DNA from: Proteles cristata cristata
Lineage: Eukaryota; Chordata; Mammalia; Carnivora; Hyaenidae
Assembly (NCBI GenBank): GCA_017311185.1
Contig: JAESUZ010000969.1
Span: forward strand, 310,001-374,000
Length of the DNA stretch: 64,000 bases
Direction: 5' to 3'
Shown: positions 13,270 through 25,026 of the stretch, piece after piece
Numbering within the stretch: the first letter of the stretch is position 1
How the letters are laid out: the number at the start of each line of letters is the position of its first letter
Translations under genes and position numbers: made by a program
Notes under the pieces: model-generated
The model's input: the letters and a program-made list of their open reading frames with translations, nothing else
Database searches by the model: none
What the model was told of the DNA's origin: nothing

Positions 13270-13479
13270 TGTTTCTTTGTTTTTGTTTTTGTTTTGTTTG
13301 AGAGATAGAGAGAGAGCTGGAGACAGGGGCAGAGAGAGAGAGAGAGAATCCCAGGCAAGCTCTGCAGCGCAGAGCGTGATGTGGGACTGGATCCCGTGTA
13401 CTGTAAAATCATGACCTGAGCTGACTGAACCAAAATCAAGAGTCTTACACTTAACTGAATAAGACGCATAGGTGCCCGA
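13270..13479 (-). mobile_element. CAN-SINE, minus strand, decayed
   Basis: Antisense T-rich tail (GTTTTTGTTTTGTTTGAGAG), GA-rich domain, GCAAGCTCTGCAGCGCAGAG, AATCATGACCTGAGCTGACT, and head remnant ACGCATAGGTGCCCGA. The ORFs at 13152-13491 on the minus strand come from it. Confidence 0.9.
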
Positions 13480-13480
13480 T

Positions 13481-13631
13481 GCTCTTTTCATCCTCCCTTC
13501 CTTCCTTCCTCCCTTCCTTCCTTTCTTCCTCCCTTCCTTCCTTCCTTCCTTCCTTCCTTCCTTCCTTCCTTCCTTTCTTTCTTTTCTTTTCTTTTCTTTT
13601 CTTTTTTTTCTTTTCTTTTCTTTTCTTTCTA
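13481..13631. repeat. Compound pyrimidine microsatellite (TTCC)n and (TTTTC)n
   Basis: About 150 bp with almost no purine: (TTCC/TCCC)n at 13493-13575, then (TTTC)/(TTTTC)n to 13628. It abuts the 5' (head) side of the neighbouring minus-strand SINE, not its tail. Confidence 0.97.
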
Positions 13632-16600
13632 ATTGAGTTGGTTGTCTTACTTTTTAAGTTCTATAAGCTCTTCACATATTAAAAAGACTAGCTCTTATAG
13701 TAAGTGTTGCAAATATTTTTCCTTTGTCATGTGGGTTTTGATGTCTTTATGGGAGTATCATAATGTGCATAAATATTTTTAAATCAAATTTATTAATATC
13801 TTCCTTTTTGTTCTAAGTCTTGTGTCTAGGTTAAAAAGCAGTTTCCTAGTATTTTAACTTTGTGTCAGTTTATTGCTTTTGAAAATTTCACTTGTGAATT
13901 TCTAATTCATCACATTTGATAGGATGAAAAGATAATAAAAGCAAGACAGGAAATACTTTGATGTAAATTTTTTGTGCTGTGATTAATTATAATAAAAATC
14001 AGCTATAAAAAATTAAGTATTTTGATACTTAAAATGATAATTTCAACCTCACCACACTGAAAACTTACAATTGATTATATTCACCCACAATAACTTTTTA
14101 TTGACACAGATGCTGAGAGCTGGATTTAATTATCTCCACTTTATTTTGTAGCCACTTTTCCATAATAATATTTATAATGTTTATTAGGCATTTAGGAATA
14201 GAGAGACTGGGTTTGAATAAGGACTTTTGGGCACTTGTTCTTTACTTGATACTAATAACTATATATTTTTAGAAAATATTTTCATTAAAACTTATTTGTT
14301 CAAATGCTTTATTTCTCAACTTATGTTACATAGTAAAGTGTATATATTTAGGTTATTTGTGAATAACTACAAAATGCATTGAAAATTTTAAAAAATCATT
14401 TTGAGGTTAATAAAGGAATTTTATATTTTAACTTATCTCTAATTTAATGTGAAGTATTCTGAATTTTTTTATTTGTGATCCATCAAAAGCATTTTTGTTG
14501 TCTTTTGCTATCAATTGTGAATAAATTAATGATGGTTGAATTTGCTAATCCATTAATTTTATTTAATTATGAAAATTTAGTATATGTGGCTTAAACAACA
14601 ACACATTTTCATGGAATTGAATATCTTTCTACACATGAATAAATTCTTTTATTTTTTCCCCTAGATTTCATAAATAAGTTTATAGGCTTATCACCTGATC
14701 ATTATAATTTTTAGGGATATATTATATTAACGTGGAATATAATGATAAAAAGAATGTCACTTCATATAGGTAAAAAAGCTGGAGTACCAAAATAAATAAA
14801 CATGGCTAAGATATTTTAAAATAAAATGTAGCTTTGTGTATGTATTAGGAAGAAGAAATTGATATAAATAGATTTAATGTTATAGTATATATTCCCATAT
14901 ATACATGTATAATATACATATATGTACCCTGTCTTTATTTTATTTAAGTCAGGATAGATGTATCCATGTTTTTTTCTATATTGAGTACTTAAACATAAAG
15001 TATGTTTTCAAGTTATGTATTCACATATGCACTTTTAATCTCTGTATCCAGATTTTTTACAAAAAGTTTAAAATTCAGTAATGAAGTAAACTAGGGTAGT
15101 GCTCAAAATGTATTTTGTTCTATGTCCCTAATCAAAATATGTCAGACTCCAGGCATCAAGAAACAAATGTTAAGGTGCTCCAGTATACTTGGCAGGTACT
15201 AAATATATGAGTCCTGGTCTTTATTATGGATGTTTTCTATAAACATTTTGTTACTCCATTCTTATCTTCTTGATGAAATATTTATCCTCAAATGTATAAA
15301 TGATAATTTACACAGTAAAATGCACATTTATAACATCAAACATTCTGTATATGCACCTATGAAAAACAACAACAACAAAAAACTCCACCAAATTCCAAGA
15401 AATTATCCTAAAATATTTTAAAACAACCAGCTGAGCTGAAATCTGTTATGGATTTAAAACCAAAGAGAGGTTTCCTTTTGGAGGTATGTCTGAATTAAAT
15501 ATGCAAGCTATGTGTGTTGAGAACATATCAGTTTGTAATTCGATCTTCCTTGAGGCTATTCAGACATGCACAATAGACATGGCTTTTGCTCTTGCAATTA
15601 CTTTAAAATTAATGGGGAAGGAGACTATCTAGTGTACTATCTGTCTTTTCATAATACTTTTTTTCTTCTTAATGAATGCATAGCCAAATGAAAAATAGAC
15701 ATTCAAATTGTCTTTTAAATTGTTTGATTTCCACTCTTAAAGGAAACCTAGGGGTGAAGTAAAAAATTAATTTATTTTTTTTTCTAGGGAACATTTTTAG
15801 AATCTAGGAAAAAGTAGAAGATATCATTAATGAATATAATTGACAACAATAGCCTCTGTGACCTCTCTCTAATCTGTGTATCAATTACATTGTTTATAGT
15901 AGCATATCATATAACTAGGAAATATTTTTCTAAATTTCATTCTTACTACATTTTTGTATGAATACATGTAATATGCAGTTTATTTTTAGAATATGGCTGG
16001 AGACATGTTAAATGCTAAGTAAATATCTGTTTGTTGATCAAGGGAATTCCATTACTGGATGTTTTTTTTTCCAAAAAGTAGACTGTCCCATTAGAAACTC
16101 TTAGCTCATAACCAGAATATCTGTAGGTACTTATTTTCAAAGCCATATAAAGTCATCCAATAACTATCAAATGAAGGATTTAAATATTTCTATCACATTT
16201 CCAAAAAACTACATTAGTTGTGCAAAAATGCCTTAATGATAAAAAGCACATAATTCTGTACTAATATTGCAGATATTCTCAAGTATATTGCTTCTTTAAT
16301 CACACTTAAAATTTAATTGCATAGTTTGCTTTTAAAAATCATTGAAATTGGATTAAAAGAACCTTCAAGTACTTGCTTTCTCTATACTATGATTTTTAAA
16401 ATTGAAATAAATTTCAAGTTATGATGTTCCAGTACATGTTTTAACATCTGTGAATTTTAATTGATATAAATTTCAATTAAAATGCCTGAAAAGTAAAGAC
16501 TTTATTTTTTACAAGTGGATTTTGCAAGCCATTTGAAGATTTGATGAATAATTGTTCTGAATATATGAATCATTTTAATGTAAGTAACCTATGTAAGTGT

Positions 16601-17440
16601 TATCATAAATAATAATTTTCTGGTGCCTCTGATGAAACACACTGAAGCAAATAACTCTTGAGAGTTGAAGTGCCACAGAAACGTTTTCCTGTAATCCAAA
16701 ATTTTCATAATCATGACTAGTAACTTTAAATGTTTAATTTTTACTCTCAAAATGATTTTATATTTAGGTTTCTAGTACCAGATCCATCTCAGTTCAGTCT
16801 GAGTCTTAGAATGAAAACTTAGGTCATGGTCATCAGATTATTAAACTTAGATATTTATAAGAGGACTTCAGAAATTCTGGAACTTTAATATTATAAACAG
16901 TAGAAAAGATTAGTAGAATTGCCCCAGAGTTTGTTATATATTCATACATTGGGGATAGAACAGTGACATAACAACAATTAATAGATACCACAGACAAAAG
17001 TTAGAGCATGTACCCTTGAAAGCTGTTCCTGTGTATATATGTACAAAACCGACATTACTCGACAGCACACTGAATGTTGAATACCACAAATTCTTTTGAC
17101 CTTTTCAGAGTTATTTAGCAGAATGGTCAAAAAGTAATTGCTGTGCTGATATTAGGCAAGGAATTTGTATGAACAAGGCAGTGAGCCAGAATGACCAACA
17201 GTTACATGGAATTTGATGTAAAAGAAATGCATCCATTTGGTTAAATAGATTGTGAAGAAATCATAACCAGTTGTGAGAATAAGAATGGAGATGATGAGAA
17301 GCAAAGTTCTGCTTATATGGGATGCAAATCATTTTCCACAGCAGGGAGGAGGATTAAAATGAGGGAAAATATTTTTATCTTAACTTGTAGACTAAGTCAT
17401 CACCTTCCACAAGACAAATTCCTCAAGATTCTCTGTTACT
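13632..17440. other. Unique AT-rich intron, 3.8 kb without recognised element
   Basis: No young SINE, LTR or LINE recognised. Short AT repeats at 14880-14925. Homopurine and homopyrimidine runs are short. The 63-codon ORF at 15230-15421 has no support. Confidence 0.5.
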
Positions 17441-17450
17441 TAATGAAAGG

Positions 17451-17474
17451 CAAAAAAAAAAAAAAAAAAAAAAA
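17451..17474. repeat. Poly(A) run
   Basis: About 24 A. It is separated by roughly 50 bp of other sequence from the L1 tail at 17524, so it is not simply that element's tail. Confidence 0.9.
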
Positions 17475-17523
17475 GTTGACATGGAAACCCCAGCTCAGAT
17501 ACAAGAACATATAAGCTTAAAGG

Positions 17524-18481
17524 TCTTTTTTTTTTCTTAAATAGTTTATTGTCAAGTTGGTTTTCATATAACACCCAGTGCTCATCCCAAGTGCCCTTCT
17601 CCATGCCCACCACCCCCCTTCCCCTCTCCCCCACCTTCATCAGTCCTCAATTTATTCTCAGCATTTAAGAGTCTCTCATGGTTTGCCTCCCTCCTTCTCC
17701 CCAACTATTTTCCCCCTTCTTCTCCCACTTCATCCTCTGTTAGCTTCCTCCTAATCCACCTGAATGTGCAAACATATGGTATCTGTCCTTCTCTGCCTGA
17801 CTTATTTCGCTCTGCATAACACCGTCTGGTTCTGTCCATGTTGCTACACATGACCAGATTTCATTCTTTCTCATTACCATGTAGTATTCCATTGTATAAA
17901 TATACCACATCTTGATCCATTCGTCCGTTGATGGACACTTAGGTTCTTTCCATGTTTTGGCTATTGTTGAGGGTGCTGCTGTGAACATTGGGGTACCCTA
18001 TGCATCAGCACTCCTGTATCCCTTTGGTAAATTCCTAGCACTGCTGGGTCATAGGGGAGTTCTCTTGTTAATTTTTTGAGGAACCTCCATACTGTTTTCC
18101 AGAGGAGTTGCACCAGTTTACATTCTCACCAACAGTGTAGAAGGGTGCCCATTTCTCCACATCCTCGCCAGCATCTAGAGTCTCCTGATTTGCTCATTTT
18201 AGTCGCTCTGACCGGTGTGAGGTGTTATCTCAGTATGGTTTTGATTTGTATTTCCCTGATGAAGAGGTACACTGAGCGTTGTTTCATGTGTCTGTTGGCC
18301 ATCTGGATGTCCTCTTTGGAGAAGCGTCTGTTCAGATCTTCTGCCCATTTCTTCACTGGATTATTTGTTTTTCAGGTGTGGAGTTTGGTGAGTTCCTTAT
18401 AGATTTTGGATACTAGCCCTTTATGTGATATGTCATTTGCAACTATCTTTACATTCTGTCAGTTGCCTATTAGTTTTATTG
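17524..18481 (-). mobile_element. 5'-truncated L1 LINE, minus strand: ORF2 C-terminus plus 3' UTR
   Basis: Read on the minus strand, the ORF2-like region comes first (18481 down to 17740), including the 'TTCTACACTGTTGGTGAGAA' and 'CTATGACCCAGCAGTGCTAG' words. It ends with the L1 ORF2 C-terminus: TAAPSTIAKTWKEPKCPSTD, EWIKMWYIYTMEYY, SEISQAEKDRYHMF. The consensus KK before MW is reduced to one K, an in-frame codon loss. The stop is at 17740-17742. The 3' UTR follows to the CTTGACAATAAACTATTTAAG-like end and poly(A). No intact ORF2 upstream; dead on arrival. Confidence 0.95.
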
Positions 18482-18659
18482 ATTAAAGATGTATCTGCCT
18501 TTGGCAAGTTAGGCCTTCACTTTAGATTTCTCAGGATTCACTGTCAGTGCTAGGATCATGGACAGCAGCTTCCCAGTCTTTTGATTTTCAGACTCTTTCC
18601 CTAGGATTTGTCTTGCTGCTAGATTACATGTTTCTTGGGCAAGAGTTTTGAATTGATCC

Positions 18660-18866
18660 TCATTTTGATAGAATAAAATGCAAATGTCAAACCATTATTT
18701 AAATTCCTCCAAGTCCTACTATCAGCCTGCCTTTCCAGTTTTACCCCTTAGTCTATTCCGTCACGTACTAGATGCCCCATAAATCTGGTCTAATTGTATT
18801 CTCTATATATTCAGATTTTACCACTTTTCCTAACTTTAGAAAGAAAGAAAGCTAATTATACTGTAG
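18660..18866 (+). repeat. L2 LINE fragment, 5' of an inserted MIR
   Basis: 'AATTCCTCCAAGTCCTACTA' and 'CAGCCTGCCTTTCCAGTTTT' match the L2 3'-region style. It continues after the MIR at 19046. Confidence 0.5.
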
Positions 18867-18867
18867 A

Positions 18868-19045
18868 CCTGTTATGCCCCAGTCCCGGTGCTAGACCCTT
18901 TTGTACATACTATGTGGAATTATTGTTACACAAGATAGGCAATATTGATCTTTAGCTATTTATAGCTGAGGAGCCTGAGGTTTTGACAGTGTAAATGATT
19001 TGCTTCTAATCACTTAACTACTAACAGACCAAGCTGACTTTGGAT
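18868..19045 (-). repeat. MIR SINE remnant, probably inserted in L2
   Basis: 'GTTATGCCCCAGTCCCGGTG', 'GCTGAGGAGCCTGAGGTTTT', 'CACTTAACTACTAACAGACC': antisense MIR. Confidence 0.65.
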
Positions 19046-19425
19046 AGAATTTTCATGAATCAGTGTCCACACCTCTTTCTCCTCATCATTCCACCTGTCC
19101 CATGTTATTTATTCTTTTACAACATGTTCTTCCCACATGCTAATATCCACACATATTTATTTTCCCAACAAAGCTTTTATTTTCTTGCATTCAATTTCCT
19201 CTGTCTTAAATGGATTATTAGAAAAAAACTTTCATTGTAAACATTTATCATAACTATTACTAATGTTCATAACTTAGTTTCACTCAATTTTAAAGACTTC
19301 TACTATAATATTAACTCCTTAAAAGTAAAATACATGTTTTTTTTTTTTAATTTATGTGCCCTCAGGGAGTGTACAGAATAACCCTCAGACAATATTGGGG
19401 ATAAATTAGTGAATGAATGAAAGCT
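19046..19425 (+). repeat. L2 LINE 3' end
   Basis: Ends 'GTGCCCTCAGGGAGTGTACA' ... 'ATAAATTAGTGAATGAATGA', as in L2 3' ends; continues the fragment at 18660-18866. Confidence 0.55.
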
Positions 19426-19429
19426 TGGC

Positions 19430-20860
19430 TAGCTATTCTCTATGAATTCTTCTAAACTACATAAGTCATTAATAAGGTAATATGTTACAAAATAAGCATT
19501 ATAGTGCACTGCACTGCTGTTTGAGTTTGCTGATGATGTATGTAATGACCATGAATTGACCTTTCCTAGGGTAGCCATTATCGGAATCTAAGATGTCGTT
19601 CCATTTCCAAAATATTGGTTAATTTTCAGTGGCTGGTTTCAAATGCCACATTTTGATAGGATGCCGCCTTGCAGAGATTGTGTCTGAGGTGCTTGTTTTA
19701 CCTCTGCCACTTCCTAACCACTGCAGAATGTATGTCTAGCCACAGAGCCACACATTCCTTTTGACTCATAGCCTCCTGAAGCAAATACATTAACAATAGG
19801 GGTCTCCTGTGACACCACATATTTTCTTCCAGGGTTCATTATAACTCATTTTGCCTGAGTGGGTGGTAGTATCATTTACTGCTACTATATTAAAAACATA
19901 AAAGCATAAATAACATTAATGCAGACTTTTTTTGCTTATTGCCTCTAACTGAATGCCCTTGACATCAGGATCAGTGTAGAATATTATAATAACATTGACA
20001 TGAATATTTAATATAAGAACTTGCATATAAATCATGGTTTCAAATTTAATATATCTGATGATAATAATTAAGTTCATTATAAGAAAGTAGAGGAGATAAG
20101 AAAGAAAGAAATGATAGGACAAATGATTTCTATATATGAATTATCCTATGTGAGCATGAGACCAGAAAGTAAAAAATGGAAGACTTAATTAAAGTCACTG
20201 TTGTATCTTGAATAAATCATAAAGAACACAATCCAGACTTCTCCTTCATCAGAGGTATATTTGAGATATTTTAGTAGGTATTAAAGGAATACCTAATTGT
20301 ATTTAGTTGTTTGTTGTTACATACTTTTAGTATAACTGTCATTAATTAACAGATTATTCTTGCAAATTAGAAACACAATAGATGTCTTCCTTTAAAGGAA
20401 GTGCAGTATCTAAGAAAATAGAATTGAATATCAATTCCCCAAGTTATACAAAATGGAAAATTATAGATCCTAAGTGACTACATAAGGTTTATTACCAAAA
20501 TTACTAGATTCTTATCTATTGTAAGTCAAATTTAATTTTAAAAATAATTGATGGAACATTCCTAGAAACAACTTATCCTATGCAGAAATGAGAATAAAGG
20601 CATGAGTTAGTCCCCTCCTGCAAAGGCTATTTAGCATTTTGTTATTGGTGGATTACTTCTAAGTAGTTGAGGATAAGTTGTACTCAACTTGATTTATGCA
20701 AAAAACATGGCTACTGAGTACCTATTAGAATGTCACTTCATAAAGATTCTGTTAACAACTTAATCTTATCAGTGATAATTCCTATCAGGACACTAAGATA
20801 ATGAGCACAAAATCTTCTGGGTCTACCTGGTTGCCTAATAGACATTAAAAGATCCTGAGG
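19430..20860. other. Unique intron, nothing recognised
   Basis: AT-rich DNA without recognised repeats or exon-like signals. Confidence 0.45.
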
Positions 20861-20864
20861 AGAT

Positions 20865-21090
20865 AACATGGTAGGAAGAGTCCTGGCTGTAAATATAATG
20901 AGAACTAGATTCACATCCCAGCTTAGCTACTTACTAAATTTAGGATCTTGGCAAATTGCTATCCTTCTCAAAGTTGTCTCCTTATCAGTTAGACATAATA
21001 GTATCTGTTGGACAACACTGTCCCGAGGACTGTTCATATGTAAAATCATCAGCATAGTGCCAGGCACCATTCAACAAAAAGAAGCAATTA
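20865..21090 (+). repeat. MIR SINE remnant
   Basis: MIR order is preserved: 'GGAAGAGTCCTGGCTGTAAA', 'CATCCCAGCTTAGCTACTTA', 'TTAGACATAATAGTATCTGT', 'CATCAGCATAGTGCCAGGCA'. Confidence 0.75.
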
Positions 21091-21409
21091 TGATGATCTG
21101 ATGGAATTCTTTAATAGATGACTTTTTGTTTATTTTTTAATAGGTAACTTTAAAAACATAATAATGTTTACTAACAACTAAAAAGCTATAGCTAAACTAA
21201 ATACTGGTCTTATAGATTAAATAAATTGTACAAAAATTGAGTTTTATTTATAAAGAGAATTGAGTTTCATTTAGAGAGATTTCATTATGTACAATGAAAT
21301 CAATAAATCATTATTTGTAAATTAATCATTATTCCTTTCCCCCTGGTGGTAGAATCTATAGCTTTAGATGACTTATTCTATTCCTAGTATGTTTTTGTTT
21401 TCATTCTTT

Positions 21410-21645
21410 TTTTAAATTTTTAACATTTATTTATTTTTGAGAAACAGAGAGACAGAATGTGAGTGGGGGAGGGGCAGAGGAGAGGGAGACACAGAATCTG
21501 AAGCAGGCTCCATGCTCCAAGCCATCAGCACCGAGTCTGATGAAGGGCTCAAATTCACAGACTGTGAGATCACGACCTAAAGTCGTGACATGAAAATCAT
21601 GACATGAATTTGGACACTTAATTTACTGAGCCACACGGCCACCCG
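21410..21645 (-). mobile_element. CAN-SINE, minus strand
   Basis: Antisense tail TTTAACATTTATTTATTTTT, GA-rich domain, 'GAAGCAGGCTCCATGCTCCA', decayed head. Target duplication TGTTTTCATTCTTT (21396-21409) and TGTTGTCATTCTTT (21646-21659), one mismatch. A short internal duplication of the CGTGACATGAAAATCATGACATG kind is present near 21580-21605. Confidence 0.95.
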
Positions 21646-22073
21646 TGTTGTCATTCTTTACAGCATATTGCAGTGTCCTCTCCAGAAGATCCATGTTGGA
21701 ACTTCCTGTTCTTCCATATCATTTCTGAAATGTGAATTACAGACAAATCTGGGCTGTTTCTGCTGTAACTTTGCTAAGATTCATCAGTGGATTATAAAGT
21801 GTTTCTGCCGTAAATATAAACATTCACCGGTACCTCTTGGTCTCTATTGTCTACTTTAACCTTGATTGCTATTTACTATTACTGCTATCATGGCTACAGT
21901 TTGTTACAGAACAAATTTATGTAGTCCTTGAAATTCTCTTGCAACTCAATAAGCCACTTTGGGCCTTCTCCTAACTCTTCCTAACTACTTTATATTGACG
22001 GTGAAAAGAGATATTTCTAGCCCTCCATGGGCTTATATAGGAACATAATAGCTTCTAAACTGCTAATAGTAAA

Positions 22074-22105
<32 letters not shown>
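22074..22105. repeat. (ATAG)8 microsatellite
   Basis: Eight tandem ATAG units. Confidence 0.98.
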
Positions 22106-22394
22106 TCAGTTTCTCTGTCTTCCTTTCCAAATTTCCCCCATGAGACTCAAAAAGACCAAAGTGACCAGACACCCTACAGCTACAGCTTTTTTTTTATTCT
22201 TGACTGTTGGCCATGCTTGTACTACTCAACAATAATATTACTTATTGATATAATTGATTTAATATTAATGTAATAACTAAATTTTTGAGCCCACTAGACA
22301 TTATGATAAGTTCTTTGCATATACTGTATAATTTAGCTATTGTACATATATGTTAATTTTCAAATAAATTAAAAGCATCCAAGTAAGCTCTTTG

Positions 22395-22475
22395 TGATGC
22401 AGGGCTCGAACCCACAAAATCATGAATCAAGACTCTGACGCTCAACCAACTGAGCCATCCAGGACCCCTGCATCA
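22395..22475 (-). mobile_element. CAN-SINE head fragment flanked by inverted repeats
   Basis: Only the antisense tRNA-like head is present (GGGCTCGAACCCACAAAATC ... CCAACTGAGCCATCCAGGAC). The CT-rich body and tail are missing. The ends are TGATGCAGGG (22395-22404) and CCCTGCATCA (22466-22475), exact reverse complements. Confidence 0.8.
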
Positions 22476-22673
22476 TTTAGATTACACTAATATAGTACAT
22501 CAAAATTAAATAAGGTTTGGTAGCAACATTAATTTTTAAAATACATATAAATCAAGGCAATGATATTTAATCTCAGCTTTACATCCCAATAAATTTATTT
22601 GGGTTGCATAAAGTATTGAATAATGAAGGATTGTGAATTTTTATTCAGTCCAGAAAGGAAAGACTGTAGTAAT

Positions 22674-23130
22674 TGTATTAGTTTCTGTGGCTGCTATAAC
22701 AAAGAACCACAAAATTGGTGACTTACAACAACAGAAATATGTTAAATCACATTTCTGGAGGCCAGACTTCTGAAATCAAGGTGTTGGTAGGTCTGCATAC
22801 CATCTAGAAGCTTTAAGGCAAAACCTGTACCTTGCCTCCTCTAGCTTCTGGTGGCTGCAGGTGCTCCTTGGCCTGTGGCTACATCACTGTCATCTGTGCT
22901 GCTTCTTCAGGTTGCATTCTGCTCTGTGTGTTTGTATCTAATCTCCTTCTACCTTTCTCTCTGTAAGGATACTTGTAATGGCATTAAGGCCACCTGGATC
23001 ATCTAGGATGATCTCCTCATTTCAAAAGTCCTAGCTTAATCATATCTGTGCAGACATTTTTTTCCAAATTAGGTAATATTCACAGATTCTTGAGATTAGA
23101 ATTTGGGTATATTTTAGGATTCAACTATAG
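22674..23130 (-). mobile_element. ERVL-MaLR solo LTR (MLT1-like), minus strand
   Basis: Antisense MLT1 pattern: 'TGTATTAGTTTCTGTGGCTG', 'GACTTACAACAACAGAAATA', 'TCTGGAGGCCAGACTTCTGA', 'CTTGCCTCCTCTAGCTTCTG', 'CTAGGATGATCTCCTCATTT', and an end near 'GATTCAACTATAG'. It is a non-coding LTR relic of an ancient endogenous retrovirus-like element, with no internal region nearby. Confidence 0.85.
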
Positions 23131-24538
23131 TGGCTGTTTAGCAATATTTCCCATGGGCAAGAGGAATGGGTATTGGTATAGCATGCATTCCATGTTTTGT
23201 CAACAGTGACCCAATCTGTCATTTTACAAATAAATATTAGGTTATGTGACTTGTCCAAGATTACTGCATCAGAGGAATCCCAGTAGGACTCATGTGGTAT
23301 ACAAAGCTGGAGTGATGATAGAGAGTTTAACAAAGGAGTTTTAATAAAGATATGGACAGGGTAGAGGGACACCAACGGATTGTTGAAGTATCTCAACACT
23401 GGTAATGGAACTGCTAGGCCTGAAAGAGCAAGGAGAAGGTTACCATGAACTGACAGCAGTGAGGCCTTTGGGGGTTGCAGGCAAGTGGAGGTGAAGGATA
23501 AATACTAACCTCACTCTCCTCTTTCAATATTCTGCTCTTGCTTTTCATTGGCTGACCCCTAATGAAACCTAGGAGACAAGATAAACCGTTGTAATCCATT
23601 TAGTTCAGTTTCACTGGATACATGGAAAAGTGAAGAAGGATGTAGACTGGATACTGAGCAGCAAAGAGAAATAGCAGGCCAGTCCCACAGATCATTAGTA
23701 TCATAGCTGGAAACAGTCTTAGCTTCTTTATTACAAAATTTGTTATAATTTTCAGCATGTCAAATTTAATTCAACAAATATTGAATACATGCGATGTTAA
23801 AGCTCTCTATGTGGCACTACGAAAATGCCTAGAATGTTTTATTGGTAATAACAAAAATAGATCAGAGGTAAAGAAAAAATCAGATTCTTTTAAAAATAGT
23901 GATGAGAGTCTGAACTTAAGTAGGTGTCAGAATGAAAATACATAGAACCCTGTATATTTGAACTCCAATGGAATAAACAATTAATAAAACTTTACAAAAT
24001 GTTCACTATGAGTAGAATGAAAAACAATGTGAAAAGAATGTCAAATAGGAATCCAAGATTTGAAAACCAAATTAGAAAATGTTTCGGAAATACAAAAAAT
24101 TAAAAGTTATCAGATAAGCTCTTATGAAGAAATTTACCTGTGCCTTAAATTTGAGTTCTATGTCAAGATGACCAGAAAACATTTGAGAAAGGGGTGATTC
24201 CTGGGATGAGGTAGGGTGGGAGGGGAGGAATATAAAAATTACAATGTTCTGTTCATTTGTTAAGAAAATTACATTGCCTCCTTACTATGAATCAAATGCT
24301 CTATAAGAATTCGGTAATGGACTAATGAATATGATCAAATAATATTTCTGCTTTCAGAATAATCATCAGTGATGGAAGATTTAACAAATAATTAATAAAA
24401 ATTAGATAGGAGATACATGTTTATAAAAAGCTATTTGTTCCTAGTCAGAGGTGACAGATGAAATTTTAGAAATGGAAAAGAAAGCTTAGAATATGGGTAC
24501 AGTATAATTTTTTAATAAATTTTAATTTTTTAATTAAA
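23131..24538. other. Unique intron, nothing recognised
   Basis: ORFs at 23121-23399 and 23414-23599 (minus strand) and 23757-23945 (plus strand) have no recognised similarity. Confidence 0.45.
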
Positions 24539-24567
24539 ATTTATTTTATTTTATTTTATTATTTTTT

Positions 24568-24828
24568 TCTTAAATATTTTATTGTCAAGTTGGTTTCCAT
24601 ATAACACCCAGTGCTCATCCCAACAAGTGCCCTCCCCCATGCCCATCACCCCCCTTCCCCTCTCCCCTTCCCCTCTCCCCCTCCCCCATCAGTCCTCAGT
24701 TTGTTCTCAGCATTCAAGAGTCTCTCATGGTTTGCCTCTCTTCCTCTCCCCAACTATTTTTCCCCTGTTCTCCTGCATCATCCTCCATTGACTTCCTCCT
24801 AATCCACCTATATGTGCAAACATATGGG
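24568..24828 (-). mobile_element. L1 3' UTR fragment, minus strand
   Basis: Same 3' UTR as the 17524 element: antisense TTTATTGTCAAGTTGGTTTC, CACCCAGTGCTCATCCCAAC, a C-rich block, then TCCTCCTAATCCACC and CAAACATATGG. It stops at the ORF2 end. A (TTTTA)n run at 24539-24562 is its tail or target. Pro/Ser-rich ORFs at 24582-24802 derive from the C-rich block. Confidence 0.92.
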
Positions 24829-24830
24829 GT

Positions 24831-25025
24831 TAAATGTTTATTTTTGAGAGAGAGAGAGAAAAAATGAATGAGCAAGGGAAGGGCAGAGAAACAGAGAGAC
24901 AGAGGATCTGAATCAGGATCTGTGCTGATAGCAGAAGATCCTAATGTGGGGCTCTAACTCACAAACTGAGATCATAACCTGAGCTAGAATTGGACACTTA
25001 GCCAACTGAGCCACTCAGGCACCAC
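24831..25025 (-). mobile_element. CAN-SINE, minus strand, abutting the L1 fragment
   Basis: Antisense tail GTTAAATGTTTATTTTTGAG, GA domain, 'CTGAGCCACTCAGGCACC' end. The L1 sequence does not resume after it, so the two are adjacent or the L1 5' part was lost. Confidence 0.93.
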
Positions 25026-25026
25026 A

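Noticed and set aside
17740..17988. 82-codon ORF with reverse-transcriptase-element C-terminus
   Set aside because: Genuine L1 ORF2 remnant but only the tail of a truncated element; recorded as part of the L1, not as a gene.
18076..18402. 108-codon plus-strand ORF
   Set aside because: Antisense of the L1 ORF2 region.
22074..22105. Regularly spaced repeats as a CRISPR-like array
   Set aside because: Simple tetranucleotide microsatellite in a mammalian intron.
24582..24802. Pro/Ser-rich overlapping ORFs
   Set aside because: Translation of the C-rich block of the L1 3' UTR.
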